The notes: generated by a model from the letters alone, not told the origin. Positions 1 to 5,623 are shown, counted from the stretch's first letter. The stretch is 7,848 bases of DNA from JAWXVE01 sp044425575 (GCA_044425575.1 JAWXVE010000085.1:1-7848), one strand, 5' to 3'. A program made the numbers and translations.

Positions 1-1
1 A

Positions 2-88
2 GAAAAGCTTATGGAAAATGCAGGTATGACACTTAGTCAGGCTATGAATGTATTAGGCATATCGGAGCAAGATTTGCTATACGGGTAG
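2..88 (+). pseudogene. C-terminal tail of an Rpn-family (PD-(D/E)XK transposase-nuclease) gene, cut by the window edge
   Basis: An open frame enters from the left edge and stops at TAG 86-88, giving 28 visible residues. They include the stretch MTLSQAMNVLGI followed by SEQDLLYG. This pattern (a helix with 'MT.EQAM..LGI', then a short acidic end) is typical of the extreme C-terminus of Rpn/recombination-promoting nuclease-like proteins of Lachnospiraceae, which often end with such a tail. Only the tail is visible, so it is not possible to say whether the gene is intact to the left. A second Rpn-like relic lies 600 bp downstream on the same strand, so the two may belong to a family cluster. The assignment rests on pattern memory over a very short stretch. 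Confidence 0.45.
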
Positions 89-97
89 ATATTAAAT

Positions 98-404
98 GCC
101 AGTCATATCCTACGAAAGGATGCTTTTGCTCCGTAAAATTCGTAGCAGTGTGCATTGCTTACTATACGGATATAGAATTATACAGCCAGAATTTCCTATT
201 CAAGGACGCTTTCGCTCCGTGGAAATCGTAGCAGTACTAACCGCTTACAGAACAAGCGGTAAGTGCTGACGATTGCCAAGGCCTTTCATAGGAAATGACT
301 GGCTGTAGTTACATACCCGCACAGTCGAGGTTAGAGCCTTTGGGTAGGTCGAGAGAGACGAAGGCTTTCTGGGATGATTGGCTGTAGTTGTATAACCGTA
401 CAGT
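98..404. repeat. Degenerate direct and inverted repeat block able to form a large branched hairpin
   Basis: A unit of about 65 bp occurs twice in direct orientation, at 98-162 and 185-248, with roughly three quarters identity and a conserved core GCTCCGT...CGTAGCAGT...GCTTAC. The unit's first 22 bases (98-119) recur inverted at 282-303, matching at 20 of 22 positions. A further inverted-orientation copy lies at 363-404, which matches 281-325 and shares GGCTGTAGTT. Copy two can fold with 283-305: CAGCCAG 183-189 pairs with 299-305, ATTTCCTAT 191-199 with 288-296, AATCGT 224-229 with 269-274, and ACCGCTT 240-246 with AAGCGGT 254-260. Inside, GGA-c-GC/GC-TCC (205-219) makes a small bulged hairpin that is also present in the first copy (118-132). 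It could be a MITE-like element, a REP-like array or a structured RNA. I do not recognise the family. Confidence 0.7.
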
Positions 405-474
405 AATGGCAAGGGGTACTGGCTACAATGATAATATAGTAGTATCACATTTACCATATTTTTCAAAAATTACG

Positions 475-503
475 TTGACAATTACTACCAACAAGAGTAT
501 AGT
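475..503 (+). promoter_or_regulatory. Candidate sigma-A promoter upstream of the Rpn relic
   Basis: TTGACA at 475-480 and TATAGT at 498-503 are separated by 17 bases, which is a consensus -35, one mismatch in the -10, and ideal spacing. Transcription would start near 510 and run toward the Rpn relic (693-1466). No gene with a good ribosome binding site follows at once. The promoter may be a leftover of the intact Rpn gene or of the repeat element before it. Confidence 0.45.
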
Positions 504-692
504 AAACACAAAGCAATTATTCAAAGATATTCAAGAGGTAGCAGTCGCTCTAGACACTACCATTCTAAAACAACTCTGAATCATTCCATGCTTTTATTAC
601 CAAACAACCAACATTAGAATAGCAAGAATGGCAGAGTGAAGGAGTTCCTTTCTTTTTCTGTATTCTAGTAAAGTCTGGTACCACATCTTAGG

Positions 693-1466
693 TACATTCT
701 TGCGGAAAGAGAAACAGGTGAAGTATTTGAGTCAAGAAATAATTAATGTATTACAGGTCGTAATATCCGTATTCAAGAGGTAAAGTCACAATATTCGATT
801 AGACAGCTTGAGACACGTTCCGTGATTCTAGATATTTATGCAGTAGAAGAAGGTGGAACAAGATTAACACTAGAGATGCATCCTAGGGCAGATGAAAACT
901 ATCTAAGAAGGAACCAGTATAACATTGGAAGTATTGATATGAATCTGCTAGATAAGGGAGTAAAGTACGAACAATTACCAGAAATATATGCCATTTATCT
1001 AAGTAAGAAGAAATTTGCCGCATCCAATGCAGCTATTAAGGAAGTGGCAAGGGTATATATAGATATATTGGATGTACGTGCAGGAACTGCAGATGCAGAC
1101 AATGGCATTCATGAGTACTGTGTTAATTTGGGAGGAACAGCAAGCACAAAGGAACAGAGAGAATTACTTCGTTACTTAGTGGATGATAATGGTAGAGTGG
1201 AAAGTAATGTATTTCCTAATCTAGTAAGACGAGTAAGAATTTTAAAAGAAGAACAAGGAGGAATTGAAATTATGTGTGAGATTATGGATGAATTAATGGG
1301 AATGAGTAAGGAACAAGAGCGTGTCGTCGTGGCAGAAAAAATGGAACAGGAACGTGTCGTCATAGCAGAAAAAATGGAACAAGAGCGCATAATTGCGGAA
1401 CAAAAAATAAAACAAGAGCGCAAGCAATTTGTTGAAAATTGGTTCCAGAGTCAAACTAACAATTGA
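693..1466 (+). pseudogene. Rpn-family PD-(D/E)XK nuclease/transposase-like gene, 5' end decayed
   Basis: Rpn-type proteins are DNA endonucleases related to 'transposase_31', linked to recombination and, in some cases, phage defence. From 747 the frame reads ITGRNIRIQEV, then YSIRQLE, the usual start of the nuclease core. The same frame upstream (693-743) reads YILAERETGEVFE but hits a TAA at 744-746, with no credible start or ribosome binding site. A GTG at 822 would begin inside the core, just before the catalytic LDIYA...LEMHP motif (D4 and E18 counted from that GTG). The core continues through RRNQYNIGSIDMNLL, LPEIYAIYL, HEYCVNLGG and FPNLVRRVR, as in Lachnospiraceae Rpn proteins. It ends in a repeated charged helix. 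I call it a pseudogene because of the stop and missing N-terminus; a short protein from GTG 822 cannot be excluded. Confidence 0.72.
1311..1421 (+). repeat. 33-bp tandem repeat (three units plus 12 bp) encoding a charged helix
   Basis: Units lie at 1311-1343, 1344-1376 and 1377-1409, with a partial unit at 1410-1421. Each encodes about 11 residues of the form EQERVVVAEKM. The first two differ at only a few bases and the third is more diverged (EQERIIAEQKI). Such E/Q/K/R-rich heptad-like extensions are common at the C-termini of Rpn-type proteins, where unit number varies by slippage. The predicted structure is a single long helix or coiled coil. Confidence 0.85.
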
Positions 1467-1485
1467 AAAAGCTAGATTCACCACC

Positions 1486-1527
1486 GAAGCTATTTCTACG
1501 AAAAAATATCTCATATTTGATAGCTTC
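1486..1527. terminator. Composite hairpin between two converging relics, possible weak bidirectional terminator
   Basis: GAAGCTAT at 1486-1493 is the exact inverse of ATAGCTTC at 1520-1527. Within it AAATAT (1504-1509) pairs with ATATTT (1513-1518) around a CTC loop. The hairpin lies between the 3' end of the Rpn relic on the plus strand and the 3' end of the transposase relic on the minus strand, where a shared terminator is expected. No uridine tract follows on the plus strand, so termination is uncertain. It may instead be part of the insertion element's end. Confidence 0.4.
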
Positions 1528-1560
1528 AACAGTTATACGAGGGTTATTTCCGCTTAATTA

Positions 1561-2156
1561 CTAGGCAATTACTAGATATTGGGCGGAGTCACCCCTTGTT
1601 CGCCTATTGTATTTTAGTAGCTTGTTAAAATTATACGCACCAATCTTAAAGAAGAACTGGCGTGAACGTAAGTATCCAAACATTGGAATATCATCCACAT
1701 GATATCTTCTTCGGAGTACGGACGGAATTCCTTCTACTGCATTTCTACTGCACTTCGCTTGCGCGTTAACTGTTTATATTCATCGGTTGTAAGCTTTGCT
1801 TGGTATCTTGCCCGTTCTGCCATATCAGTAATAAGACTATCTCCATTTTCGCCGACAGTTTCTATGATATTGCCAGCATAACCTTTATGGTCTTTCCCTG
1901 CTTTATGGCGATAGGTTGCATCAGGATCTGAAGGATTCTGTAGACTTGAAGATGTAATTTCTTTCTTGTCTTTCGCAACAGACTTCCCTGCTTCATTCAC
2001 TTTGCTTTATTCTGCAAGTACACGAATAAGCAATTGATATTCTTGGAAATTGTGCCATGTGTCACCGCTCATGATGATTTTTTGGGTACGTGGTGTTTGA
2101 TTTATAAAACTATCACTTAATATGAGTTGTTAGTTTTGATTTGGCTTGAAAGACAT
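1561..2156 (-). pseudogene. IS1182-family transposase relic with deletions, stops and a frameshift
   Basis: Read on the minus strand from ATG 2156-2154 the product starts MSFKPNQN and continues to the recognisable IS1182 blocks LQNPSDPDATYR, KAGKDHKGYAGN, ETVGENG, ERARYQAKLTT and, in another frame, GIPSVLRRRYHVDDIPMFGYLRSR and FFFKIGAYNFNKLLKYN, ending at TAG 1563-1561. Two in-frame TAA codons (after PNQN and after VLAE) interrupt it. It spans about 200 codons, against roughly 450-560 in full IS1182 transposases. The junctions after the N-terminal 40 residues and at SLITD/MAERARY suggest two internal deletions that removed most of the DDE catalytic region. An 11-bp duplication at 1732-1753 then shifts the frame. 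It is certainly inactive, and is evidence of past IS insertion in this zone. Confidence 0.88.
1732..1753. repeat. 11-bp tandem duplication that frameshifts the transposase relic
   Basis: TTCTACTGCAT (1732-1742) is followed directly by TTCTACTGCAC (1743-1753), so 10 of 11 bases are shared. On the minus strand the reading RSAVE is followed by a repeat of the GCAGTAGAA bases. Removing one 11-bp unit joins RSAVE to GIPSVLRRR in frame, the usual IS1182 sequence. This looks like a replication-slippage mutation. Confidence 0.85.
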
Positions 2157-2165
2157 ATGTTTCCA

Positions 2166-2207
2166 CCTCGCTTCTTAATCTATCTCTATTATAACACTGA
2201 AGCGAGG
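2166..2207 (-). promoter_or_regulatory. Insertion-sequence leader: promoter inside an inverted repeat that covers the ribosome binding site
   Basis: On the minus strand CCTCGCTTC (2207-2199) and GAAGCGAGG (2174-2166) form a perfect 9-bp inverted repeat with a 24-base loop. The loop holds a consensus -10 TATAAT (2193-2188), with no clear -35. The 3' arm contains the Shine-Dalgarno sequence GAGGTGG just before the transposase ATG at 2156. Transcripts that start at this promoter would lack the 5' arm and leave the site free, while read-through transcripts from outside would carry both arms and mask it. This logic is known from other insertion sequences that avoid activation by outside transcription. 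Confidence 0.6.
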
Positions 2208-2461
2208 AATTGAGTAGGTACTCGCTAAGTTTTGACACCTAAACCAAAATTTAATGAAACAAATGAATCTATCTAAGGAAGAAGTAGGTGTCTCTGACCA
2301 TAATATACACATAGTACCATTTACTCCATGTTTTTTCAGAATAGATTTCGCTGTCGCGGAATTCTTATGGATAAAGTGATGTAGCACTTGTGAAAAATAA
2401 AGCACCGATAATTATTTTGAAAACAGGGATAATTGTTGAATGTTTTTTGGCCCTAATAAGG
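2208..2461. other. Intergenic region, no gene seen
   Basis: This stretch lies between the IS1182 relic leader and the transporter promoter region. Short frames on both strands lack ribosome binding sites and coding character. GACACCTA (2234-2241) and TAGGTGTC (2285-2292) form an 8-bp inverted repeat. The sequence around 2231-2250, read in reverse, weakly matches 1439-1457 (about 13 of 19 positions), so these could be worn terminal inverted repeats of the insertion element. Confidence 0.4.
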
Positions 2462-2482
2462 ATTTTCGCGTACAGCGAAAAT
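2462..2482. promoter_or_regulatory. Perfect 8-bp stem-loop just upstream of the transporter promoter, possible operator
   Basis: ATTTTCGC (2462-2469) and GCGAAAAT (2475-2482) are exact inverse arms around the 5-base loop GTACA. The palindrome ends 19 bases before the -35 of the transporter promoter, a position suited to an activator or repressor site. It is not followed by a T-run that would mark it as a terminator. Similar bases (TTTCGCTGTCGCGGAA) occur at 2346-2361. Confidence 0.4.
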
Positions 2483-2501
2483 AATTCCGGGAATGAAAAT
2501 A

Positions 2502-2530
2502 TTGACAATAGTGCAGTATACAAGTATAAT
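2502..2530 (+). promoter_or_regulatory. Consensus sigma-A promoter of the amino-acid ABC transporter operon
   Basis: TTGACA at 2502-2507 and TATAAT at 2525-2530 are both perfect and 17 bases apart. Transcription should start near 2537, leaving a leader of about 50 bases with the ribosome binding site AAGGAG (2576-2581) five bases before the ATG at 2587. The leader is too short for a large riboswitch and shows no strong hairpin. Confidence 0.85.
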
Positions 2531-2586
2531 GTAACAAGTATTTTTCATGAGAAAATACAATATAGTAGAAGAAATAAGGAGATAGT

Positions 2587-3423
2587 ATGAAGAATTTACT
2601 AGTGAAAGCAAGTGTACTTGCAATGGCGCTCATGTTAACAGCGTGTTCGTCAACAACAAGCGATGTAGTTACAGAAGAGGCAGTGTCAACTACAGAAGAA
2701 GCTACAACAGAGGAAGTTGTAGAAGAGGAAGCATCAACAACATCTGACAAAGTATGGATTGTAGCAACAGATACAACATTCTTACCATTTGAATATACCA
2801 ATGAAAGTGGTGAATTTGTAGGAATCGATGTGGATATTTTAGCAGCAGTAGCAGCAGACCAAGGATTTGCTTACGAATTACAAAGCTTAGGTTGGGATGG
2901 AGCGGTAGCAGCAGTGCAAGCAGGTCAAGCAGATGCCATTATTGCAGGAGCTTCGATTACAGATGAACGTAAAGCATCAGGATGGATGTTCTCAGACGGA
3001 TACTTTACAGCAACTCAAACAATTGCAGTAGCAGCAGGAACAGAAGTGACAAGTTGGGAAGACTTAGCAGGGAAATCAGTAGCAGCTAAGAATGGAACAA
3101 TGGGAGCAGCTTATGCAGCAGAAATGTCAGAGGTATATGGATTTACGGTGGCAGTATTTGATGATTCACCAACAATGTACCAAGATGTTTTGGCAGGTAA
3201 CTCATTTGCTTGTTTCGATGATGCTCCAGTTATGGCAGCAACAATTGTGCAAAATGGACTTGCATTAGAGATTCCAGAAGGATTTGACAATGAAGGTGCG
3301 GACTATGGATTTGCAGTTATGAGTGAAGAGGCGCAAGAGTTATTAGATATGTTTAATGCTGGTCTTACTAATATTAAAGCGAATGGTATTTATGACCAAA
3401 TTATCGCTCAATATTTAGGATAA
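2587..3423 (+). CDS. Polar amino-acid ABC transporter substrate-binding lipoprotein (SBP family 3)
   Basis: This is the extracellular receptor that captures a polar amino acid and delivers it to the membrane permease encoded downstream. The N-terminus MKNLLVKASVLAMALMLTAC is a lipoprotein signal peptide with lipobox L17-T18-A19-C20, so C20 is the lipidated residue. Residues 21-53 form a Ser/Thr/Glu-rich linker with repeated TTEE/TEE pieces that spaces the domain from the membrane. The binding domain starts near K55 (VWIVATDTTFLPFEY) and includes GIDVDIL (79-85) and AGASITDERK (120-129), whose R128 matches the arginine that holds the ligand carboxylate in GlnH/HisJ-type proteins. The next motif is FSDGYF rather than the common FSDPYY. 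Length (278 residues) is normal. AAGGAG lies five bases before the ATG. The ligand cannot be read from the sequence; glutamine, cystine and basic amino acids are all possible. Confidence 0.93.
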   Translation: MKNLLVKASVLAMALMLTACSSTTSDVVTEEAVSTTEEATTEEVVEEEASTTSDKVWIVATDTTFLPFEYTNESGEFVGIDVDILAAVAADQGFAYELQSLGWDGAVAAVQAGQADAIIAGASITDERKASGWMFSDGYFTATQTIAVAAGTEVTSWEDLAGKSVAAKNGTMGAAYAAEMSEVYGFTVAVFDDSPTMYQDVLAGNSFACFDDAPVMAATIVQNGLALEIPEGFDNEGADYGFAVMSEEAQELLDMFNAGLTNIKANGIYDQIIAQYLG

Positions 3424-3440
3424 GCACACTAGAATATGTT

Positions 3441-3483
3441 GAGGCAGGCAGTGGGGGATAATTGCTGTCTGCCTCTTTTTTCT
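3441..3483 (+). terminator. Strong intrinsic terminator-like hairpin inside the transporter operon
   Basis: GAGGCAGGCAG (3441-3451) pairs with CTGTCTGCCTC (3465-3475), 11 pairs including one G-U, around a 13-base loop, followed by TTTTTT and two further T after a C. It lies 17 bases after the lipoprotein stop and about 30 before the permease start. No new promoter is visible after it, so downstream genes must be reached by partial read-through. The result would be more binding protein than permease and ATPase, as in many binding-protein operons. Confidence 0.88.
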
Positions 3484-3514
3484 TAGTAACTCGTTAGAAA
3501 TGGAGGATGGCAAT

Positions 3515-4189
3515 ATGCTGATTACAATTATAGAGACTTACCATGAGATGTTACTAAAAGCGCTGGGCCAGACATTGCTGCTAGCATTAATTTCATTGTT
3601 CTTTGCGTGTATTTTAGGACTGATTTTTGGTATTATGAATACAATGCGCAATCGTGCCTGCAATATAATTGCTGCAATTTATGTGGATGCCATTAGAGGG
3701 TGGCCGCTAATTGTATTAGCGTTCTTTGTATATTTTGGATTTCCGATTTTTGTACGTGACATTATTGGTTTTTCTGACTTTCGATTATCTGCGCAACAAG
3801 CCGGTATCATTGCCTTATCGCTCAATTGTGGAGCATATATGGCAGAGATTATACGAGCTGGTATTCAAAGCGTAGATATAGGACAGATGGAAGCGGCTAG
3901 GAGCCTTGGTATGTCGTACCCACGTAGTATGGCAAGAGTAGTGGTGCCACAGGCAATTCGCACTATGATACCAAGTATTATCAACCAATTTATTATCACA
4001 TTAAAAGATACATCAATCCTAACAGTAATAGGATTTCCAGAACTTACCAATACCGCTAAGACCATAGCAGCTAACACAATGAGCCCATTAGAAACTTGGT
4101 TCATTACAGGCATGCTCTATATGATCGTAATTCTAATTCTAAGCAGATTATCTAAAATGGCAGAGAGGAGAATTAATCGTGGACGATAG
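3515..4189 (+). CDS. Amino-acid ABC transporter permease (HisMQ/GlnP type)
   Basis: This is the membrane channel subunit, probably a homodimer, of the polar amino-acid importer. It has 224 residues and about five hydrophobic segments: near 17-41, 62-85 (GWPLIVLAFFVYFGFPIF), 93-115, 150-172 and the C-terminal 190-215. The family signature YVDAIRGWPLIV matches the usual 'Y...RGTPLL' block, with Trp in place of Thr. The cytoplasmic coupling helix is EAARSLGMS...VVVP (EAA at 126-128), which docks to the ATPase. I place the start at ATG 3515 because GGAGG (3502-3506) lies eight bases before it. The in-frame ATG at 3500 would overlap that site and has no Shine-Dalgarno sequence of its own. The gene overlaps the ATPase gene by 11 bases, implying translational coupling. 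Confidence 0.9.
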   Translation: MLITIIETYHEMLLKALGQTLLLALISLFFACILGLIFGIMNTMRNRACNIIAAIYVDAIRGWPLIVLAFFVYFGFPIFVRDIIGFSDFRLSAQQAGIIALSLNCGAYMAEIIRAGIQSVDIGQMEAARSLGMSYPRSMARVVVPQAIRTMIPSIINQFIITLKDTSILTVIGFPELTNTAKTIAANTMSPLETWFITGMLYMIVILILSRLSKMAERRINRGR

Positions 4190-4919
4190 AAAGACAATGA
4201 TTCAGATCCAGAATATTGAGAAGCATTTTGGGCGAGTAGAAGTATTGAAGGACATCTCCATGGAGGTGAAAGAAGGAGAAGTAGTAGTGTTGTTAGGTCC
4301 TTCTGGTTCCGGTAAATCAACCTTACTTCGCTGCATTAATCGCCTAGAAAAAGTTTCGAAAGGGCGAGTGGTAGTAAATGGACATGATATAACAGAGAAG
4401 CATGCAAATATTAATAAGATTCGAGAAGATATTGGCATGGTATTTCAACATTTTAATCTATTCAATCACTTAAATGTATTGCAAAATATGATGCTTGCTC
4501 CTGTGGATTGTAAGAAGATGAGCAAAACTGAAGCCAATGAAAAAGCACTTGCACTGCTAGAACGCGTGGGCCTGTCAGAAAAAGTATCTGCTTATCCCGC
4601 CCAGCTATCGGGTGGGCAGAAACAACGTGTTGCCATTGCTAGAGCACTTTGTATGAATCCAGCTATTATGCTCTTTGATGAACCTACATCGGCACTTGAC
4701 CCTGAAATGGTAGGTGAGGTACTGAATGTTATGCAGAATCTAGCAAAAGAGGGAATGACTATGGTGGTAGTTACCCATGAAGTGGGATTTGCTAGAGAAG
4801 TAGCTAGCCGAGTAGTCTTTATGGAAAATGGCTACATTGTGGAAGAAGGTACTCCAGAAGAAGTATTGGATAATCCAAAAGAAGCAAGAACAATTGATTT
4901 CTTAAGTAAAGTATTATAA
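4179..4919 (+). CDS. Amino-acid ABC transporter ATP-binding protein (GlnQ/HisP type)
   Basis: This cytoplasmic ATPase powers the importer formed with the permease and lipoprotein before it. All motifs are present: Walker A GPSGSGKST (40-48), Q-loop Q90 in VFQHFNLF, signature LSGGQKQR (143-150), Walker B IMLFDEP (163-169, catalytic E168), D-loop SALD (171-174) and the switch histidine H200 in VTHE. Its 246 residues are the family norm, and the LRCINRLE and HFNLFNHL(N)VLQN stretches are typical of the polar amino-acid subfamily. I keep the GTG start at 4179 because GAGGAG (4165-4170) is eight bases upstream. An in-frame ATG at 4197 (residue 7) has only a weak site but would keep all motifs. A terminator follows the stop directly. 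Confidence 0.94.
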   Translation: MDDRKTMIQIQNIEKHFGRVEVLKDISMEVKEGEVVVLLGPSGSGKSTLLRCINRLEKVSKGRVVVNGHDITEKHANINKIREDIGMVFQHFNLFNHLNVLQNMMLAPVDCKKMSKTEANEKALALLERVGLSEKVSAYPAQLSGGQKQRVAIARALCMNPAIMLFDEPTSALDPEMVGEVLNVMQNLAKEGMTMVVVTHEVGFAREVASRVVFMENGYIVEEGTPEEVLDNPKEARTIDFLSKVL

Positions 4920-4924
4920 ATGGG

Positions 4925-4952
4925 AAAAGCTCACGAATTTCGTGGGCTTTTT
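4925..4952 (+). terminator. Intrinsic terminator of the transporter operon
   Basis: AAAAGCTCACG (4925-4935) pairs with CGTGGGCTTTT (4941-4951) around the loop AATTT, with one T-G pair and a run of T at the end. It starts six bases after the ATPase stop. The A-rich left arm means it could also work on the minus strand. It separates the transporter from the phosphatase gene. Confidence 0.88.
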
Positions 4953-4972
4953 GTGAAAAATAGGGAGAATAT

Positions 4973-5605
4973 ATGAATATTTATCTTATGAGACATGGGG
5001 AAACACCTTGGAATCAGCAGAGAAAATTACAAGGACAATCAGATATTCCCTTAAATGAATATGGCAAAGAACTAGCACAGATGACTAGAACGGGAATGGA
5101 AGAAACACCAATAGATGCTATTTATTGTAGCCCTCTAATTCGTACGCAAGAAACAGCAGAGATTATGGCTAGTAAGAGGGAGCTATCTGTACAGATAGAT
5201 GAGCGTCTCATAGAAATTGGATTCGGTCTAGGAGAAGGGGCACTTATTGATGAAATCCATGAAGATGATACGAGTCCCCTTTATGATTTTCTCCATAGAC
5301 CAGACCAGTTTGTACCTATGGAAGGTGGAGAATCTTTTCCTCAGGTAGAAAAGCGATGTAGAAGCTTTATGGAAGAAGTTTTATTACCATTAGAGGGTAA
5401 GAAAGAGCATGTATTGCTGGTGACACATGGTGCATTTCTCCGTATCTTCATTGGATGTGTACAAGGGTACGAATATGCGCAGTTCTGGGAGCGGTGTAGG
5501 CATAAGAATTGTGCGGTTACAAGCATTGCACTTGAGGGTGGACACTTTACATTGCTAGAAGAGGGCAAGCTCTATTATGAAGATAAGAAACAAGTTGACT
5601 GGTAG
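4973..5605 (+). CDS. Histidine phosphatase family protein (phosphoglycerate mutase-like)
   Basis: This is a cytoplasmic enzyme of the RHG superfamily, which forms a phosphohistidine intermediate. The catalytic motif is MRHGET (R7, H8, G9). LQGQSDIPLNEYG (19-31) is the usual substrate-pocket loop. SPLIRTQETAE (53-63) supplies the second arginine R57. RLIEIGFGLGEG places the likely proton donor at E81, and VTHGAFLR holds the second histidine H152. At 210 residues it is the size of CobC, GpmB and PhoE-type members. The substrate is not clear: no cobalamin genes are nearby, so alpha-ribazole phosphatase is unsupported. AGGGAG (4962-4967) is five bases before the ATG. It follows a terminator, yet no clear promoter is visible in the 20 bases between, so transcription may depend on read-through. 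It is probably cotranscribed with the small gene 18 bases downstream. Confidence 0.9.
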   Translation: MNIYLMRHGETPWNQQRKLQGQSDIPLNEYGKELAQMTRTGMEETPIDAIYCSPLIRTQETAEIMASKRELSVQIDERLIEIGFGLGEGALIDEIHEDDTSPLYDFLHRPDQFVPMEGGESFPQVEKRCRSFMEEVLLPLEGKKEHVLLVTHGAFLRIFIGCVQGYEYAQFWERCRHKNCAVTSIALEGGHFTLLEEGKLYYEDKKQVDW

Positions 5606-5623
5606 AAGAAAGGTGAAGATTAT

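Larger units (their letters stand above)
89..692. other. Long gene-free region: folded repeat block, then unassigned AT-rich DNA with one promoter-like site
   Basis: No convincing coding frame is visible. Bases 98-404 hold a family of related direct and inverted repeats, described separately. Bases 405-470 may carry a further weak copy of the repeat end (GTACTGGCTAC near 416-426). Bases 475-503 look like a strong sigma-A promoter. Bases 504-692 show no coding pattern and are probably degraded upstream DNA of the Rpn relic that follows. The 13-mer TATTCAAGAGGTA occurs at 528-540 and again inside the Rpn relic at 770-782, which may be chance. Confidence 0.6.

Noticed and set aside
98..248. CRISPR array
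   Set aside because: There are only two direct copies, the repeats diverge along their full length, other copies are inverted, and there are no uniform spacers or cas genes.
98..404. Retron ncRNA, group II intron end or TnpB guide RNA
   Set aside because: No reverse transcriptase or TnpB/IscB gene is in the window and no domain V-like hairpin was seen, so none of these can be supported.
245..579. Two short open frames over the repeat block (minus 245-466, plus 388-579)
   Set aside because: They lack ribosome binding sites, lie across degenerate palindromes, and their products are low-complexity and resemble no protein family known to me.
873..884. Loss of the last catalytic residue in the Rpn motif (LEMHP in place of E-x-Q/K)
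   Set aside because: I recall EMHP as the normal form in a group of Lachnospiraceae Rpn proteins, so it is probably a family variant and not damage.
1172..1529. Minus-strand frames opposite the Rpn repeat tail
   Set aside because: They are shadows of the 33-bp repeat read backwards, shown by recurring RSCSIFSA and LLFHFFC pieces.
2175..2590. Short frames on both strands in the gap before the transporter
   Set aside because: They have no Shine-Dalgarno sequence, overlap the promoter and the IS leader, and their composition is random-looking.
3500..3514. Permease start at ATG 3500
   Set aside because: It has no ribosome binding site upstream, while GGAGG at 3502-3506 is ideally placed for ATG 3515.
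4973..5605. Naming the phosphatase CobC or GpmB
   Set aside because: The RHG family is clear but nothing in the sequence or the neighbours fixes the substrate.
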